In this document: in pieces, positions 40,536-49,175 of the stretch
Layout: every line of letters starts with the position of its first letter
How positions within the stretch are numbered: the stretch's first letter is position 1
Assembly: GCA_018268395.1 (NCBI GenBank)
Contig: JAFDWQ010000003.1
Span: 641,353 to 705,352 of the forward strand
Direction: 5' to 3'
Source of the DNA: Armatimonadota bacterium
GTDB taxonomy: Bacteria > Armatimonadota > Fimbriimonadia > Fimbriimonadales > Fimbriimonadaceae
DNA length: 64,000 nt
The notes under the pieces: generated by a model
Seen by the model: only the letters and a program-made list of their open reading frames with translations
What the model was told of the DNA's origin: nothing
The model's database searches: none
Translations under genes and position numbers: made by a program

Positions 40536-41170
40536 CAAACCGTCATGCACACATAAGGACCGATTACGTCGCACCGCATCTCCAGTTGAGCGACCTAGAT
40601 CCCGACCCCGCGGCCCAATGGAAGACCTGGCTGGACGGGGCGTTCGCGGCGGGCGTCACCGAACCCCATGCGGCTTGCCTCTCGACAGTCGGTCCGAACG
40701 GCCGACCCAGCGGCCGCATGGTATTGATTCGACTTCTAGATCCTGGCTTGCTGACCTTCTTCACTAACTACGAAAGCCGTAAAGCCCTCGAACTCTCGAC
40801 CGCGCCGTGGGCCGCCTTGACCTTCTATTGGCCCGCCCTGCACCGTCAGGTCCGCGTCGAGGGCAGCGTAGAACGAGCCTCGGCAAAGGACTCCGACGCC
40901 TATTTTGCGGGAAGGCCGTATCAAAACCGACTGGCATCGGCTGCCAGCCCGCAAAGTCGCGTCATTAGTGATCCCGGCGAAGTCGAAGAGACGATCGTCC
41001 GCCTCAAATCTGAGTTTCCAGACCATGTGCCGAGACCGGCCAACTGGGGCGGCTTCGTTTTGACGCCTGACAGGTTCGAATTCTGGCAAGGGCAACCTGC
41101 GAGACTCCACGACAGGTTTCATTACCGACTGACCGGTGGCCAGTGGGTCATAGAGCGCCTTGCTCCGTGA
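40517..41170 (+). CDS. pdxH: Pyridoxamine 5'-phosphate oxidase
   Basis: This 217-aa flavoenzyme oxidises pyridoxine or pyridoxamine phosphate to PLP. Standard landmarks are RTDYVAPHLQLSDLDPDPAAQWKTWL, the FMN-binding GRPSGRMVLIRLLDPGLLTFFTNYESRKALEL, and C-terminal PANWGGFVLTPDRFEFWQGQPARLHDRFHYR. The start is uncertain: the ATG at 40517 lies within the preceding gene, while a TTG at 40532 would form a TTGA overlap with its stop as elsewhere in this window. Lipoprotein gene 41202 follows. Confidence 0.9.
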   Translation: MVPGKLTNRHAHIRTDYVAPHLQLSDLDPDPAAQWKTWLDGAFAAGVTEPHAACLSTVGPNGRPSGRMVLIRLLDPGLLTFFTNYESRKALELSTAPWAALTFYWPALHRQVRVEGSVERASAKDSDAYFAGRPYQNRLASAASPQSRVISDPGEVEETIVRLKSEFPDHVPRPANWGGFVLTPDRFEFWQGQPARLHDRFHYRLTGGQWVIERLAP

Positions 41171-41201
41171 TGCAGCAGCTTCTTTGACGCGTCTGAAACG
41201 T

Positions 41202-42011
41202 ATGAGCATCGTCGCCGCGCTTCTGGTCACATCCCTGTTGGGCTGTCAAAGCTTATCGAAGGAGCAGCAAATGGACGCTTCGACACAAAAAATCGTCGAG
41301 TGGATGAAGAAGACGACGGGTTCGAGCCAGAACCCGACGCCCTCTGTCGTGATGACCGAGGGGTTGAAAGCTCTGATGCCGGGCGTCTCGGTGCAAGCGG
41401 TCCACTATCGCGAGTTCCCGGTGCAAGCCGTTCCGAAGAGCCCGATGGCCGTCCGGAGCGTCTTCCTCGTCGACAAATCCGGAAAGGTCGCTCTCTTCAC
41501 GAAGAGGGAAGACTTCGCCAAAGCCTTCGTCGCCCGTGTCGCACCGGTCGGGTCGGAGGGGCAGGCCCGCGACTTGGCCCTCGGTTACGCCCGTGCTTCG
41601 GCCGAATTCAGCCAGGACGGGTTCTTCAAGTTCACGGTCCAGCCCGAAAACGTCATCGTCAAATCGGCGTCAGGCTCCTTGACCGTCACCGCCAAGGTTC
41701 CCGTCGTTGAAAAGGGTGGCGACACGGGCTCACTGGTCTCGACGCTGACGTTCGCCGTCGCCCAAGGAGGCAAGGCGAAACTGACCGCCGTCCGGGAGTC
41801 GGACACGATCAAGCCTGGTGTCCGCCCTATCTGTCAGTGCACCCTGTTGCTCGACAAGAACCCGATCGTCCGCAAAATGGCCGAACGCGATTTGCTGGTG
41901 ATGGGCAAGGACGCCTGGCCGTACGTCGAGGAACAAATGGCTCTCGCCTCGCCCGAACTGAGAAGGGAGATCGAGCGCGTTTGGAGACGGATCCTGAACG
42001 GCGAGCGCTGA
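41202..42011 (+). CDS. Lipoprotein of unknown function
   Basis: This 269-aa protein has a type-II signal sequence with lipobox LLGCQS (Cys15). The mature part has alternating beta strands (VRSVFLVDKSGKVALFTKREDF, GSLTVTAKVPVVEKGG) and a helical C-terminus (RKMAERDLLVMGKDAWPYVEEQMALASPELRREIERVWRR). It is probably anchored in the envelope. I recognise no family. It follows pdxH by 31 bp and ends 1 bp from the converging Xer gene. Confidence 0.65.
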   Translation: MSIVAALLVTSLLGCQSLSKEQQMDASTQKIVEWMKKTTGSSQNPTPSVVMTEGLKALMPGVSVQAVHYREFPVQAVPKSPMAVRSVFLVDKSGKVALFTKREDFAKAFVARVAPVGSEGQARDLALGYARASAEFSQDGFFKFTVQPENVIVKSASGSLTVTAKVPVVEKGGDTGSLVSTLTFAVAQGGKAKLTAVRESDTIKPGVRPICQCTLLLDKNPIVRKMAERDLLVMGKDAWPYVEEQMALASPELRREIERVWRRILNGER

Positions 42012-42012
42012 G

Positions 42013-42918
42013 CTATCGGCGCGGATGGGCGGCCGTGTACTTGCGGCGGACTTCTTCGGTGTCGAGCTGCGTGTAGACCTGGGTCGTGCTGACGCTCGCG
42101 TGCCCGAGTAGTTCTTGTACGGTGCGGAGGTCGGCCCCGCCTTTGAGAAGTTGAACGGCGTAGGTGTGCCGCAGGACGTGAGGCCCGACGTGTCGCTCGA
42201 TCCCGGCCGCCTTCGCGTGCTTCTCCAGAATCCTGTAGGCCATCGAGCGGCTCAGGGCCCGGCCGTGCCCGTCGACGAAGACCTCCCCGACCGGGCGTTT
42301 GACCAAGTGCGGGCGCCCTTCGACCAGATACCGCTCGATCCAGGGCAAAGTCAGGGCGGGAAGAGGGATCCATCGGGTCTTGCCCCGCTTTCCCGTGACC
42401 CGGAGCGCGGCCGTGTCCAGACTGAGTTCTTCGAACCGCAGGCCGCAAGCCTCGCTCACCCGCAATCCGGCTCCGAACACCGTTTCCATCAGCGCACGGT
42501 CGCGCAACCCCTGGGGCGTTTTGAGATCGGGGGCGTCCAAGAGCCGCTCGAGGAGTTCCAGAGGCAGCGCCTTGGGAAGGCGCTTCGGCAAGCGCGTCCC
42601 GCTGACCGACGGCAGCTCGCATTCGGGTCCCTGGTGTCGGTGCTTGAGGAATTTGAGAAGCGAGCGAAGGCTCGAGACCCTCCTTCGGAGCGTCGTCACT
42701 TTGAGCGGCGGTCCGAGCGACGAACGGTAACGGGCCAGGACCGCCGGGTCGACTTCGCTCCAGTCCGAGAGGCCAAGACCGCGGAAGAACGACGCGGCCG
42801 ACTCCAGGTCGTTCCGGTAGGCCGTCACCGTGTGGGGACTGGCGTCACGCTGGCCCCGGAGGTGGTCGAGGAACCACTCGGCGGCGTCGGCGAACCCGTC
42901 TTGCGCTTCCATACCCAT
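42013..42918 (-). CDS. Tyrosine recombinase, XerC/XerD-like
   Basis: This 301-aa site-specific recombinase has an N-terminal SAM-like core-binding domain (FLDHLRGQRDASPHTVTAYRNDL) and a catalytic domain with Arg153 (GAGLRVSEA), Lys in TGKRGKTRWIPL, His247 and Arg250 (GPHVLRHTYA), His273 (LGHASVSTTQVY) and nucleophile Tyr282. It probably resolves chromosome dimers at dif. Nothing here marks an integron or phage. The start at 42918 lies inside the end of the GT39 gene, an overlap of 94 bp on the same strand, and the conserved N-terminus makes at least 60 bp of overlap unavoidable. Confidence 0.88.
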   Translation of the reverse strand: MGMEAQDGFADAAEWFLDHLRGQRDASPHTVTAYRNDLESAASFFRGLGLSDWSEVDPAVLARYRSSLGPPLKVTTLRRRVSSLRSLLKFLKHRHQGPECELPSVSGTRLPKRLPKALPLELLERLLDAPDLKTPQGLRDRALMETVFGAGLRVSEACGLRFEELSLDTAALRVTGKRGKTRWIPLPALTLPWIERYLVEGRPHLVKRPVGEVFVDGHGRALSRSMAYRILEKHAKAAGIERHVGPHVLRHTYAVQLLKGGADLRTVQELLGHASVSTTQVYTQLDTEEVRRKYTAAHPRR

Positions 42919-44552
42919 ATCGTAGGACGGACGTACATCATGTCGTGCACCTCGGCCCACGCCGCAGGCAGGTACGGCTCCTTCAGATCGAGGTCGTATT
43001 CGGCCTGCAACTTCTGGACGAAGGCCTTGTAGTCGGCGACCTGTGCCGTGAAGGGGCCCGGATCCCGTCCGGACGCCGCGACCCGGTCAAGCCCCTCGGT
43101 CTCGAAGCTGGAGAACACGACGTAACCGGGCTTGAGGTCGAGCAGTCGGACGTCCCAGTTCTTGCGCTGGGAGTGGTCTTCGGGCAAGTATTGGACGAGG
43201 CCGGGCCCAAACTCCTCGATCATGGTCTGGCGCCGACTGTCGAACGGCACGGCGCGCGGCAGTCCGACCTGCCTGTAGAAGGGCGGCGTATAGAACCAAG
43301 GGTCGCTGACGAGGCCGATCGTCCTGTCGTCACCAGCCTTGAATCTCTCGATGAACGTATCGACGACGACGTCGCGTGGATCTTTACCGACCATCGCCAT
43401 CGTGGCCTGCGCCGTCGTGAGCAGCCCACCGCCGGGTATCCCGCCAAGTCCGATCACCCCCAAGGCACCGAGACCGACCCACCTTCGGTTCGGATGGACG
43501 TGCGCCCGTCCGACGATCCAGCCCGCACCGACGGCGAGAACAGGGACCAGAGGCAGCGCATAGCGCAGGAACTTGACTTCCGCACGCGCGATCAAAACAA
43601 AGTAAGCGACGAAGAAGACGGCGAGCGCCACGGCCCACACGTGCCTTTTGACGGCCGCCCGGCCCAGACCGGCCAAGCCCAGGCCCGTAAGGATGAGCCC
43701 GAACCCTATGAAGAGGTTCGTGAGGTGATACAGGAAGCCTGGGGCTGTTCCGGCGAAAACGAGTCCATGGCCTTCCGATGTGTGCGCCATTTCGTATAGG
43801 AAATCCCTCATGAACTTAGCGTTATCAATGAGAATTCCCGGCGTCGTGACGACGAACGCGACCAAGCAGACCCCGGCCCCGGCCACAAGGTCGCGCCACT
43901 TACGCTCCATCCCGCAGACAACGGCGAGCGGCAAGAGCCCCAGCAACCCCGTGTACTTCGTCCCTGCGCTCAAGCCAAAGAACAGGCCCGCCAAAACGGC
44001 AGCACGGACCTTGTCCGCACCTTGGATGCGCAAGCACCAGAGAAGTCCGAGGGTCAGGAAGAAGACGGCAGGGACGTCGACGGTCTGGAACCGGGAGTGG
44101 ACGACCAGTCCCGGCGCTACCGCCGTCGCAAGGCCGCCGAACACGGCACCGACCCAATGTGTGCGGCTCCATAGGATCAAGAACACGACCCAGGCTATGC
44201 CGGCCCCGGCCAGGCAACCCAGAACCCTCCCTGCCAGGTGGTACTTACCGAGCGCACGGACCTGAGCTTCAGGGTCTTTCGGATCCGGTGCTCCGCCATA
44301 GACGTTCACAAAGTCCGTCGAAACGCTCAATAACGTAAGGTAAAGGGTTCCATAGTTGTAAAAACCAGGAGCGAACTTGCCTTCAGCAGGCTTGACCTGC
44401 CGGCTATAAGACCAGATGACCGGCTCGTCCGGGTGGTAGCTCCAGTCATGGCGGTCGTCGGGCAGTCCCCAACCGACGCCGGCCGACCGGATCAAAAAAG
44501 CGACGAGGAAGAGGGCCAGTCCGATGACGGCCGGATGGGTGAACCTCTTCAT
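42825..44552 (-). CDS. GT39-type membrane glycosyltransferase
   Basis: This 575-aa GT-C glycosyltransferase starts with a membrane helix followed by the catalytic loop GLPDDRHDWSYHPDEPVIW (Asp-rich, with the D-E pair typical of PMT/ArnT-like enzymes). About ten more helices follow to residue 370, then a soluble C-terminal domain. It probably moves a sugar from a polyprenyl-phosphate donor onto a protein or glycan on the outer face of the membrane. A TATACT box precedes the ATG by 7 bp. It is probably co-transcribed with the Xer gene. Confidence 0.82.
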   Translation of the reverse strand: MKRFTHPAVIGLALFLVAFLIRSAGVGWGLPDDRHDWSYHPDEPVIWSYSRQVKPAEGKFAPGFYNYGTLYLTLLSVSTDFVNVYGGAPDPKDPEAQVRALGKYHLAGRVLGCLAGAGIAWVVFLILWSRTHWVGAVFGGLATAVAPGLVVHSRFQTVDVPAVFFLTLGLLWCLRIQGADKVRAAVLAGLFFGLSAGTKYTGLLGLLPLAVVCGMERKWRDLVAGAGVCLVAFVVTTPGILIDNAKFMRDFLYEMAHTSEGHGLVFAGTAPGFLYHLTNLFIGFGLILTGLGLAGLGRAAVKRHVWAVALAVFFVAYFVLIARAEVKFLRYALPLVPVLAVGAGWIVGRAHVHPNRRWVGLGALGVIGLGGIPGGGLLTTAQATMAMVGKDPRDVVVDTFIERFKAGDDRTIGLVSDPWFYTPPFYRQVGLPRAVPFDSRRQTMIEEFGPGLVQYLPEDHSQRKNWDVRLLDLKPGYVVFSSFETEGLDRVAASGRDPGPFTAQVADYKAFVQKLQAEYDLDLKEPYLPAAWAEVHDMMYVRPTIWVWKRKTGSPTPPSGSSTTSGASVTPVPTR

Positions 44553-44559
44553 CGCCGCG

Positions 44560-44565
44560 AGTATA
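44560..44565 (-). promoter_or_regulatory. -10 box TATACT before the GT39 gene
   Basis: On the minus strand TATACT ends 7 bp before the ATG at 44552. The divergent ffh promoter lies 48 bp away. Confidence 0.5.
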
Positions 44566-44612
44566 GCGGTTGGACGGGCGCGCCGGTCGGTGGCGCCTCG
44601 AAGGGCCGCCGG

Positions 44613-44618
44613 TACACT
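44613..44618 (+). promoter_or_regulatory. -10 box TACACT before ffh
   Basis: TACACT ends 8 bp before the ATG at 44627. It would drive the long translation operon from ffh onward. Confidence 0.5.
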
Positions 44619-44626
44619 CCCGGCCC

Positions 44627-46000
44627 ATGCTCGACAACTTGACCCGGCGCCTTGCCGGTGTCTTCGCCGGACTGCGGAAGAAGGGCCGGCTCAACGAGGA
44701 CGACGTCACGGCGATGCTCCGTGAGGTCCGGGTCGCGTTGCTCGAGGCCGACGTCAATTTCGCAGTGGCCAAGGACTTCGTCGCCAAGGTCAAGGACAAG
44801 GCCATCGGTGAAGAGGTCTTCGGTAGCTTGACCGCTGACCAGACGCTCCTTAAGATCGTCCGAGACGAGCTGGTGGACCTGCTCGGGGGCCACGACGTGC
44901 CGTTCCAGTGGAGCCCGTCGCCTCCGACCGTCGTCCTGATGGCGGGATTGCAGGGCTCGGGCAAGACGACGACGTGCGCGAAGCTCGCGAAGTGGCTCTT
45001 GAAGCAAGGCAAGAAGCCTCTGCTCGTGGCTTGCGACCTTCAACGTCCGGCTGCGGTCAAACAACTCGAGGTCTTGGGCGAGCAGGTCGGAGTCCCGGTC
45101 TTCGGTCCGAACGGCGTCAGCGAGGGCCCGACCTCGGCTGCTGTGGGCGGGTCGACCGATCCCGTGGCCGTCGCCAAACGGGCCATGGACTATGCCCGGC
45201 ACTACTTCCTGGACGTGGTCATCGTCGACACGGCCGGCCGGCTGAGCATCGACGAACCGTTGATGGCCGAGTTGAAGTCGGTTTCGGCGGCCGTGCGGCC
45301 TTCGGAGACGTTCCTCGTCCTTGATGCGACGGCGGGCCAAGAAGCCGTGAACGTCGCCCAAGCGTTCCACGAGAGGCTGACCCTGACCGGCGCCGTCTTC
45401 ACCAAGCTCGACGGAGACGCCCGCGGTGGGGCCGTCCTCAGCGTCAAGTCCGCAACGGAGGTGCCGGTCCGGTTCATCGGCGTCGGCGAGCAGGTCGAAG
45501 CCCTGGACGTGTTCCATCCGGACCGCATGGCCGAGCGGATCATCGGGATGGGCGACGTCATGGGGATCATCGCCAAGGCCGAGGAGGCGTTCCAAGGGGA
45601 AGACCCGACGGAGATGCTGGACCTCCAGACGAAGATGCGGACGGGGAGGATGGACTTCAACGACCTGCTCCAGCAGTTCCGGATGCTCCGGAAGATGGGC
45701 CCGATCAAGAACGTCATGAAACTGATGCCGGGAATGGCGACGGCGCTTCCTGAGGGGGCGCTGGACCAGATCGACGAGAAGCAGATGGACCGGGTCCAGG
45801 CCATCGTCCTCAGCATGACGCCACACGAGCGTTCGAATCCGGATATACTGAACGGCTCCCGTAGGCGGCGCATCGCCCGAGGCTCGGGGACCAGTCAGGA
45901 AGAAGTCAACCGACTGATCGAACAGCTTCACCAGATGCGCAAAGGAATGAAGCAGCTCTCCCACATGGAGAAGCGGATGAAGCGGTTCCGCCGACGGTAA
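44627..46000 (+). CDS. ffh: Signal recognition particle protein Ffh
   Basis: This 457-aa SRP GTPase has an N domain (1-90), a G domain with P-loop GLQGSGKTTTCAKLA (about 107-121), DTAGRLSID, TKLDGDARGGAVLS, and a C-terminal methionine-rich M domain (from about 300) with the RNA-binding helix RSNPDILNGSRRRRIARGSGTS. With 4.5S RNA and FtsY it targets nascent membrane proteins. The ATG at 44627 gives the standard N-terminus MLDNLTRRLAGVF. It heads the operon containing rpsP, as in many bacteria. Confidence 0.95.
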   Translation: MLDNLTRRLAGVFAGLRKKGRLNEDDVTAMLREVRVALLEADVNFAVAKDFVAKVKDKAIGEEVFGSLTADQTLLKIVRDELVDLLGGHDVPFQWSPSPPTVVLMAGLQGSGKTTTCAKLAKWLLKQGKKPLLVACDLQRPAAVKQLEVLGEQVGVPVFGPNGVSEGPTSAAVGGSTDPVAVAKRAMDYARHYFLDVVIVDTAGRLSIDEPLMAELKSVSAAVRPSETFLVLDATAGQEAVNVAQAFHERLTLTGAVFTKLDGDARGGAVLSVKSATEVPVRFIGVGEQVEALDVFHPDRMAERIIGMGDVMGIIAKAEEAFQGEDPTEMLDLQTKMRTGRMDFNDLLQQFRMLRKMGPIKNVMKLMPGMATALPEGALDQIDEKQMDRVQAIVLSMTPHERSNPDILNGSRRRRIARGSGTSQEEVNRLIEQLHQMRKGMKQLSHMEKRMKRFRRR

Positions 46001-46060
46001 GGCCTGGTACGCCGACCGGGCCGCACGCCGTGGGGCGGACAGGCGAAGAGAACAAGACAC

Positions 46061-46567
46061 ATGGTGAAGATTCGACTTCGAAGGATGGGGCAGAAGCACC
46101 GCCCGTTCTATAGGATCGTGGTGGCCAAGAGCACGGCCGGTCGCGGTGGCAGCTTTATCGAGATCCTTGGAACGTACAACCCCGTCTCCAAGCCGTCCAC
46201 GGTCACATTGAACGGCGAGCGCTCGCTCGAGTGGCTCATGAACGGGGCCCAGCCGACGGAGACCGTCGCTTACATCCTGCGCAAGGAGGGCGTGCTCGAC
46301 AAATTTTTTGAAGCGCGACCGAACGCCAAGGGCGACTACAAGTTCCTCGACAAGCGCACGGCGATGATGAGCAAGGAGTCGGTCGTCAAGGACGCTCCGA
46401 AGACCGAAGCCGCCGCGCCTGCTCCGGAAGCCCCTGCCGCGACGGAAGCCCCGGCTGCGGTCGAAGAGGCCGCCCCGGTCGAAGCAGCCGCAGAGGCGCC
46501 GGCACCTGAGGCCGCTGCCGAAGTTCCTGCCGAAGTTCCTGCCGAGGCTCCGGCCGAGGAAGCCTGA
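46061..46567 (+). CDS. rpsP: Ribosomal protein bS16 with long Ala/Glu/Pro tail
   Basis: This 168-aa 30S protein carries its normal S16 domain at residues 1-85 (MVKIRLRRMGQKHRPFYRIVVAKS to YILRKEGVLDKFFEAR). A linker with lysines follows, then about 60 residues almost wholly Ala, Pro, Glu and Val (PAPEAPAATEAPAAVEE, and a tail with tandem AEVP units). Typical S16 is about 80-90 aa, so the tail doubles it. It must project from the ribosome as a disordered acidic arm. Its TGA overlaps the khpA ATG by one base. Confidence 0.93.
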   Translation: MVKIRLRRMGQKHRPFYRIVVAKSTAGRGGSFIEILGTYNPVSKPSTVTLNGERSLEWLMNGAQPTETVAYILRKEGVLDKFFEARPNAKGDYKFLDKRTAMMSKESVVKDAPKTEAAAPAPEAPAATEAPAAVEEAAPVEAAAEAPAPEAAAEVPAEVPAEAPAEEA

Positions 46568-46806
46568 TGGACCTCAAGCGGTTCGTGGAAGAGCTCGTCC
46601 GGATGACCGTGTTCGAGCCGGACGTCGTCAAGGTGGACGAGCGCAACGACCGAGGCACGAAGCTGTTCTCGGTCACGGTCGCCCCGAACGACGTCGGACG
46701 GGTGATCGGAAAGGACGGCCGCGTCATTTCCTGCATCCGCCAGCTCGTTTCGGCGGTCGGGGCCAAAGCCCATCAGCGGACGGCGGTCAAGATCCTCGCG
46801 GACTGA
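46567..46806 (+). CDS. khpA: KH-domain RNA-binding protein KhpA
   Basis: This 79-aa single KH domain has the RNA-binding GxxG loop in DVGRVIGKDGRVISCIRQLV (about 42-61). It binds RNA, commonly as a partner of KhpB/Jag, and influences cell division and translation in other bacteria. It stands between rpsP and rimM, its classical place, overlapping the rpsP stop (TGATG). Confidence 0.93.
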   Translation: MDLKRFVEELVRMTVFEPDVVKVDERNDRGTKLFSVTVAPNDVGRVIGKDGRVISCIRQLVSAVGAKAHQRTAVKILAD

Positions 46807-46810
46807 CCCT

Positions 46811-47326
46811 ATGGCACCCTCCGGGTCCTTCCGGCCGGTCGGCAAGGTCGTCGGGACCCACGGCCTCAAAGGCGGTCTGAAAGTCCGTCCCTTGACCGAC
46901 TTCGTCGAACGGTTCGACCCCGGTTCCGTCGTCTACCTCCTTGGTCAAGCCCGGAAGATCCGAGCCTGCGGTTGGCACAAAGGTCAGGCCCGTATCGAGC
47001 TCGAAGGGATTTCCGACGTGACCACCGCCGAAGCGGTCCGTGGTGAATCCCTTTCGGTCCCCATCGAAGACCTTCCTGAATTGGACGATGGCGAATACCT
47101 CGCGTCCGACCTCATCGGGATGGCCGTCGAAACACCGGACGGACGGAAGATCGGCACCTTGGACGAAGTCGTGGCGTCGCCCGCCCACGACCTTTTCCGC
47201 ATCGGTGACGTCTTGATTCCGGCGATCAAAGAGTTCGTTCTGGACATCGACGTGAAGGAACGGAAAATCGTCGTCGACCCTGTCGAGGGCATGCTTCCCG
47301 GAGAAGAGGCGGTCGAAGTCCGGTGA
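46811..47326 (+). CDS. rimM: Ribosome maturation factor RimM
   Basis: This 171-aa 16S-rRNA-processing factor has an N-terminal barrel (PVGKVVGTHGLKGGLKVRPLTDFVERF) and a C-terminal PRC domain (LDDGEYLASDLIGMAVET, then EFVLDIDVKERKIVVDPVEGML). It binds uS19 during 30S head assembly. It lies 4 bp after khpA and its TGA overlaps the obgE GTG. trmD, the usual next gene, is missing at this point. Confidence 0.94.
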   Translation: MAPSGSFRPVGKVVGTHGLKGGLKVRPLTDFVERFDPGSVVYLLGQARKIRACGWHKGQARIELEGISDVTTAEAVRGESLSVPIEDLPELDDGEYLASDLIGMAVETPDGRKIGTLDEVVASPAHDLFRIGDVLIPAIKEFVLDIDVKERKIVVDPVEGMLPGEEAVEVR

Positions 47327-48591
47327 GTCAGTTCATTGACTCTGCGATCGTCCGGTTGACTTCGGGCAAGGGAGGAAACGGGGCGGCCAGCTTCCACCGG
47401 GAGAAGCACGTCCCCCGAGGTGGGCCGAACGGTGCGGACGGCGGACGCGGCGGCGACATCGTGTTCGTGGCCGACCGCGGCGCCCGGACCCTCTATGATT
47501 TCAAACTCCGCGACCATTACGAGGCCCCCAACGGGACCGACGCCCACGGTAACAAGAGCGGCAAGGACGGGAACGACCTCACCATCCGCGTCCCTGTCGG
47601 CACCGTCGTCTTCGAAGAAGACGGCGAGACGATGGTCGACCTCGACACCGACGGCGCCTCGTTCGTCGTCGCCAAGGGCGGTCGTGGTGGACGGGGGAAC
47701 CTGCACTTCACGAACAGCGTCCGGCAGGCTCCGACCATCGCCGAGAACGGTGAGCCTGCCGAGACGGTCGCCGTCCGGCTCGAACTGAAGCTTCTGGCCG
47801 ACGTCGGGTTGATCGGACTTCCGAACGCTGGGAAGTCGACCATCGTCAGCGCATGCACGGCGTCCAAAGCGAAGATCGGAGCGTATCCGTTCACCACGAT
47901 CGTCCCGAACCTCGGAGTCGTCAGCATCGGCGACGTCACGTTTGTCATGGCCGACATGCCCGGCCTGATCGAAGGGGCCAGTGAAGGTGTCGGACTCGGC
48001 GTACAGTTCCTCAAACACGTCGAACGGACGCGCGTGCTCGTCCACGTCGTGGACGCCTTCCCGTTGGACGGGACGGATCCGGTCGAGAACTACAAGACCG
48101 TCGAGTCCGAGCTCGCGAAGTATTCCGAAGATTTGGCCTCGGCGCCCCGTCTGATCGCGTTGAACAAATCGGACTTAGGGCCGCCGGGTTCGACGGATCC
48201 GCTCGCAGAGTCGCTGACCGGGTCCGGGCATCCGGTCTTCGTCGTCTCCGCCGCGACGGGCCAAGGGCTTCAGCCCTTGCTGTACGCCGCGGCCGAGGCT
48301 CTGGCCCGGGAGGACGCCAAGCCGAAGACGACGGTCGTCCGGCCCAAAGCCGTCGACCGGCTAGACGATGCATGGGAGATCGTGTCCGAAGGCGGGACGT
48401 TTATCGTCAAGGGCAAGCGGATCGAGCGCGCCGTGGAGATGACGCGGCTCTCGAACTCCGAGTCCCTCCGCCATTTGCACCGCAGGCTTCATCGCATGGG
48501 GGTCATCGACAAGCTCCGAGAGGCCGGTGCCGAAGACGGCGACAACGTCAGGGTCGGCGGTTTCGAGTTCACGTTTATGGAGGGCCGGTGA
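47323..48591 (+). CDS. obgE: GTPase ObgE/CgtA
   Basis: This 422-aa protein has a glycine-rich Obg domain (1-158), a GTPase domain with G1 GLPNAGKST (165-173), G3 DMPGLIEGA and G4 NKSD, and a C-terminal OCT domain (about 345-422). It acts late in 50S assembly and in growth control. The GTG start overlaps the rimM stop (GTGA) and the TGA overlaps the nadD GTG. rplU and rpmA, normal neighbours of obgE, are not here. Confidence 0.95.
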   Translation: MSQFIDSAIVRLTSGKGGNGAASFHREKHVPRGGPNGADGGRGGDIVFVADRGARTLYDFKLRDHYEAPNGTDAHGNKSGKDGNDLTIRVPVGTVVFEEDGETMVDLDTDGASFVVAKGGRGGRGNLHFTNSVRQAPTIAENGEPAETVAVRLELKLLADVGLIGLPNAGKSTIVSACTASKAKIGAYPFTTIVPNLGVVSIGDVTFVMADMPGLIEGASEGVGLGVQFLKHVERTRVLVHVVDAFPLDGTDPVENYKTVESELAKYSEDLASAPRLIALNKSDLGPPGSTDPLAESLTGSGHPVFVVSAATGQGLQPLLYAAAEALAREDAKPKTTVVRPKAVDRLDDAWEIVSEGGTFIVKGKRIERAVEMTRLSNSESLRHLHRRLHRMGVIDKLREAGAEDGDNVRVGGFEFTFMEGR

Positions 48592-49175
48592 AATACGGCG
48601 TCTTCGGAGGCACGTTCGACCCGCCACACCTCGGACATCTCGAAGCGGCCAAGGCCGTGCGGGCCGCCTTAGGCCTGGACGAGGTCGTGATCGTTCCCGC
48701 CAACCGGAACCCCCTCAAGACGCGCAGGGCCACCTCCGCGACTCACCGGCTCAAAATGTGCTCGCTCCTCGTGGCGGGAGAGGAAGGTCTGACCGTCTCC
48801 GACATCGAGATCACCAGGGGCGGGCCGAGCTACATGGTCGACACGATCGAAGAGTTGAAGATGGTTCGGCCAGGGGACTACTGGCTGATCCTGGGCGCGG
48901 ACGCCCTGCACACGTTGCCGGAATGGCGGGAGCCTCGCAAGCTCGCCGGCCTGTGCCGGATCGCGGCCGTGGCCCGTGAGGACGTCGCGTTGGACACGAC
49001 GATCGCCGGGCTCGGGCCCGATTTTCAGTACTCGGTCGACAAGGTTCCCATGACAGAAGTCCCCGTTTCATCGTCTAAGATCAGAGAGGAGTTCGCACGC
49101 GGACTCGTCGCGACCAAGTGGCTGTCACAGGCCGTTCGGGAGTACATCGAAAACATTGGCCTCTACAGAGAGTAA
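48588..49175 (+). CDS. nadD: Nicotinate-nucleotide adenylyltransferase
   Basis: This 195-aa enzyme adenylates nicotinate mononucleotide. The nucleotidyltransferase motif GGTFDPPHLGHLEAA (residues 7-21) and the C-terminal SSSKIREEFARGL (ISSTxIR type) bracket the fold, and SYMVDTIEELK is family-typical. Together with nadE at 14866 it completes the final two steps of NAD synthesis. The GTG overlaps the obgE stop. The 3' end overlaps rsfS by 20 bp. Confidence 0.93.
   Translation: MKYGVFGGTFDPPHLGHLEAAKAVRAALGLDEVVIVPANRNPLKTRRATSATHRLKMCSLLVAGEEGLTVSDIEITRGGPSYMVDTIEELKMVRPGDYWLILGADALHTLPEWREPRKLAGLCRIAAVAREDVALDTTIAGLGPDFQYSVDKVPMTEVPVSSSKIREEFARGLVATKWLSQAVREYIENIGLYRE

Noticed and set aside
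42013-42918. Integron or phage integrase
   Set aside because: It lies in an operon with a glycosyltransferase and has no attachment-site repeats, cassette array or phage genes nearby; a housekeeping Xer protein is more likely.
45831-45850. tRNA-like GTTCGAATCC motif
   Set aside because: It lies within the conserved RNA-binding helix of ffh and has no surrounding cloverleaf.
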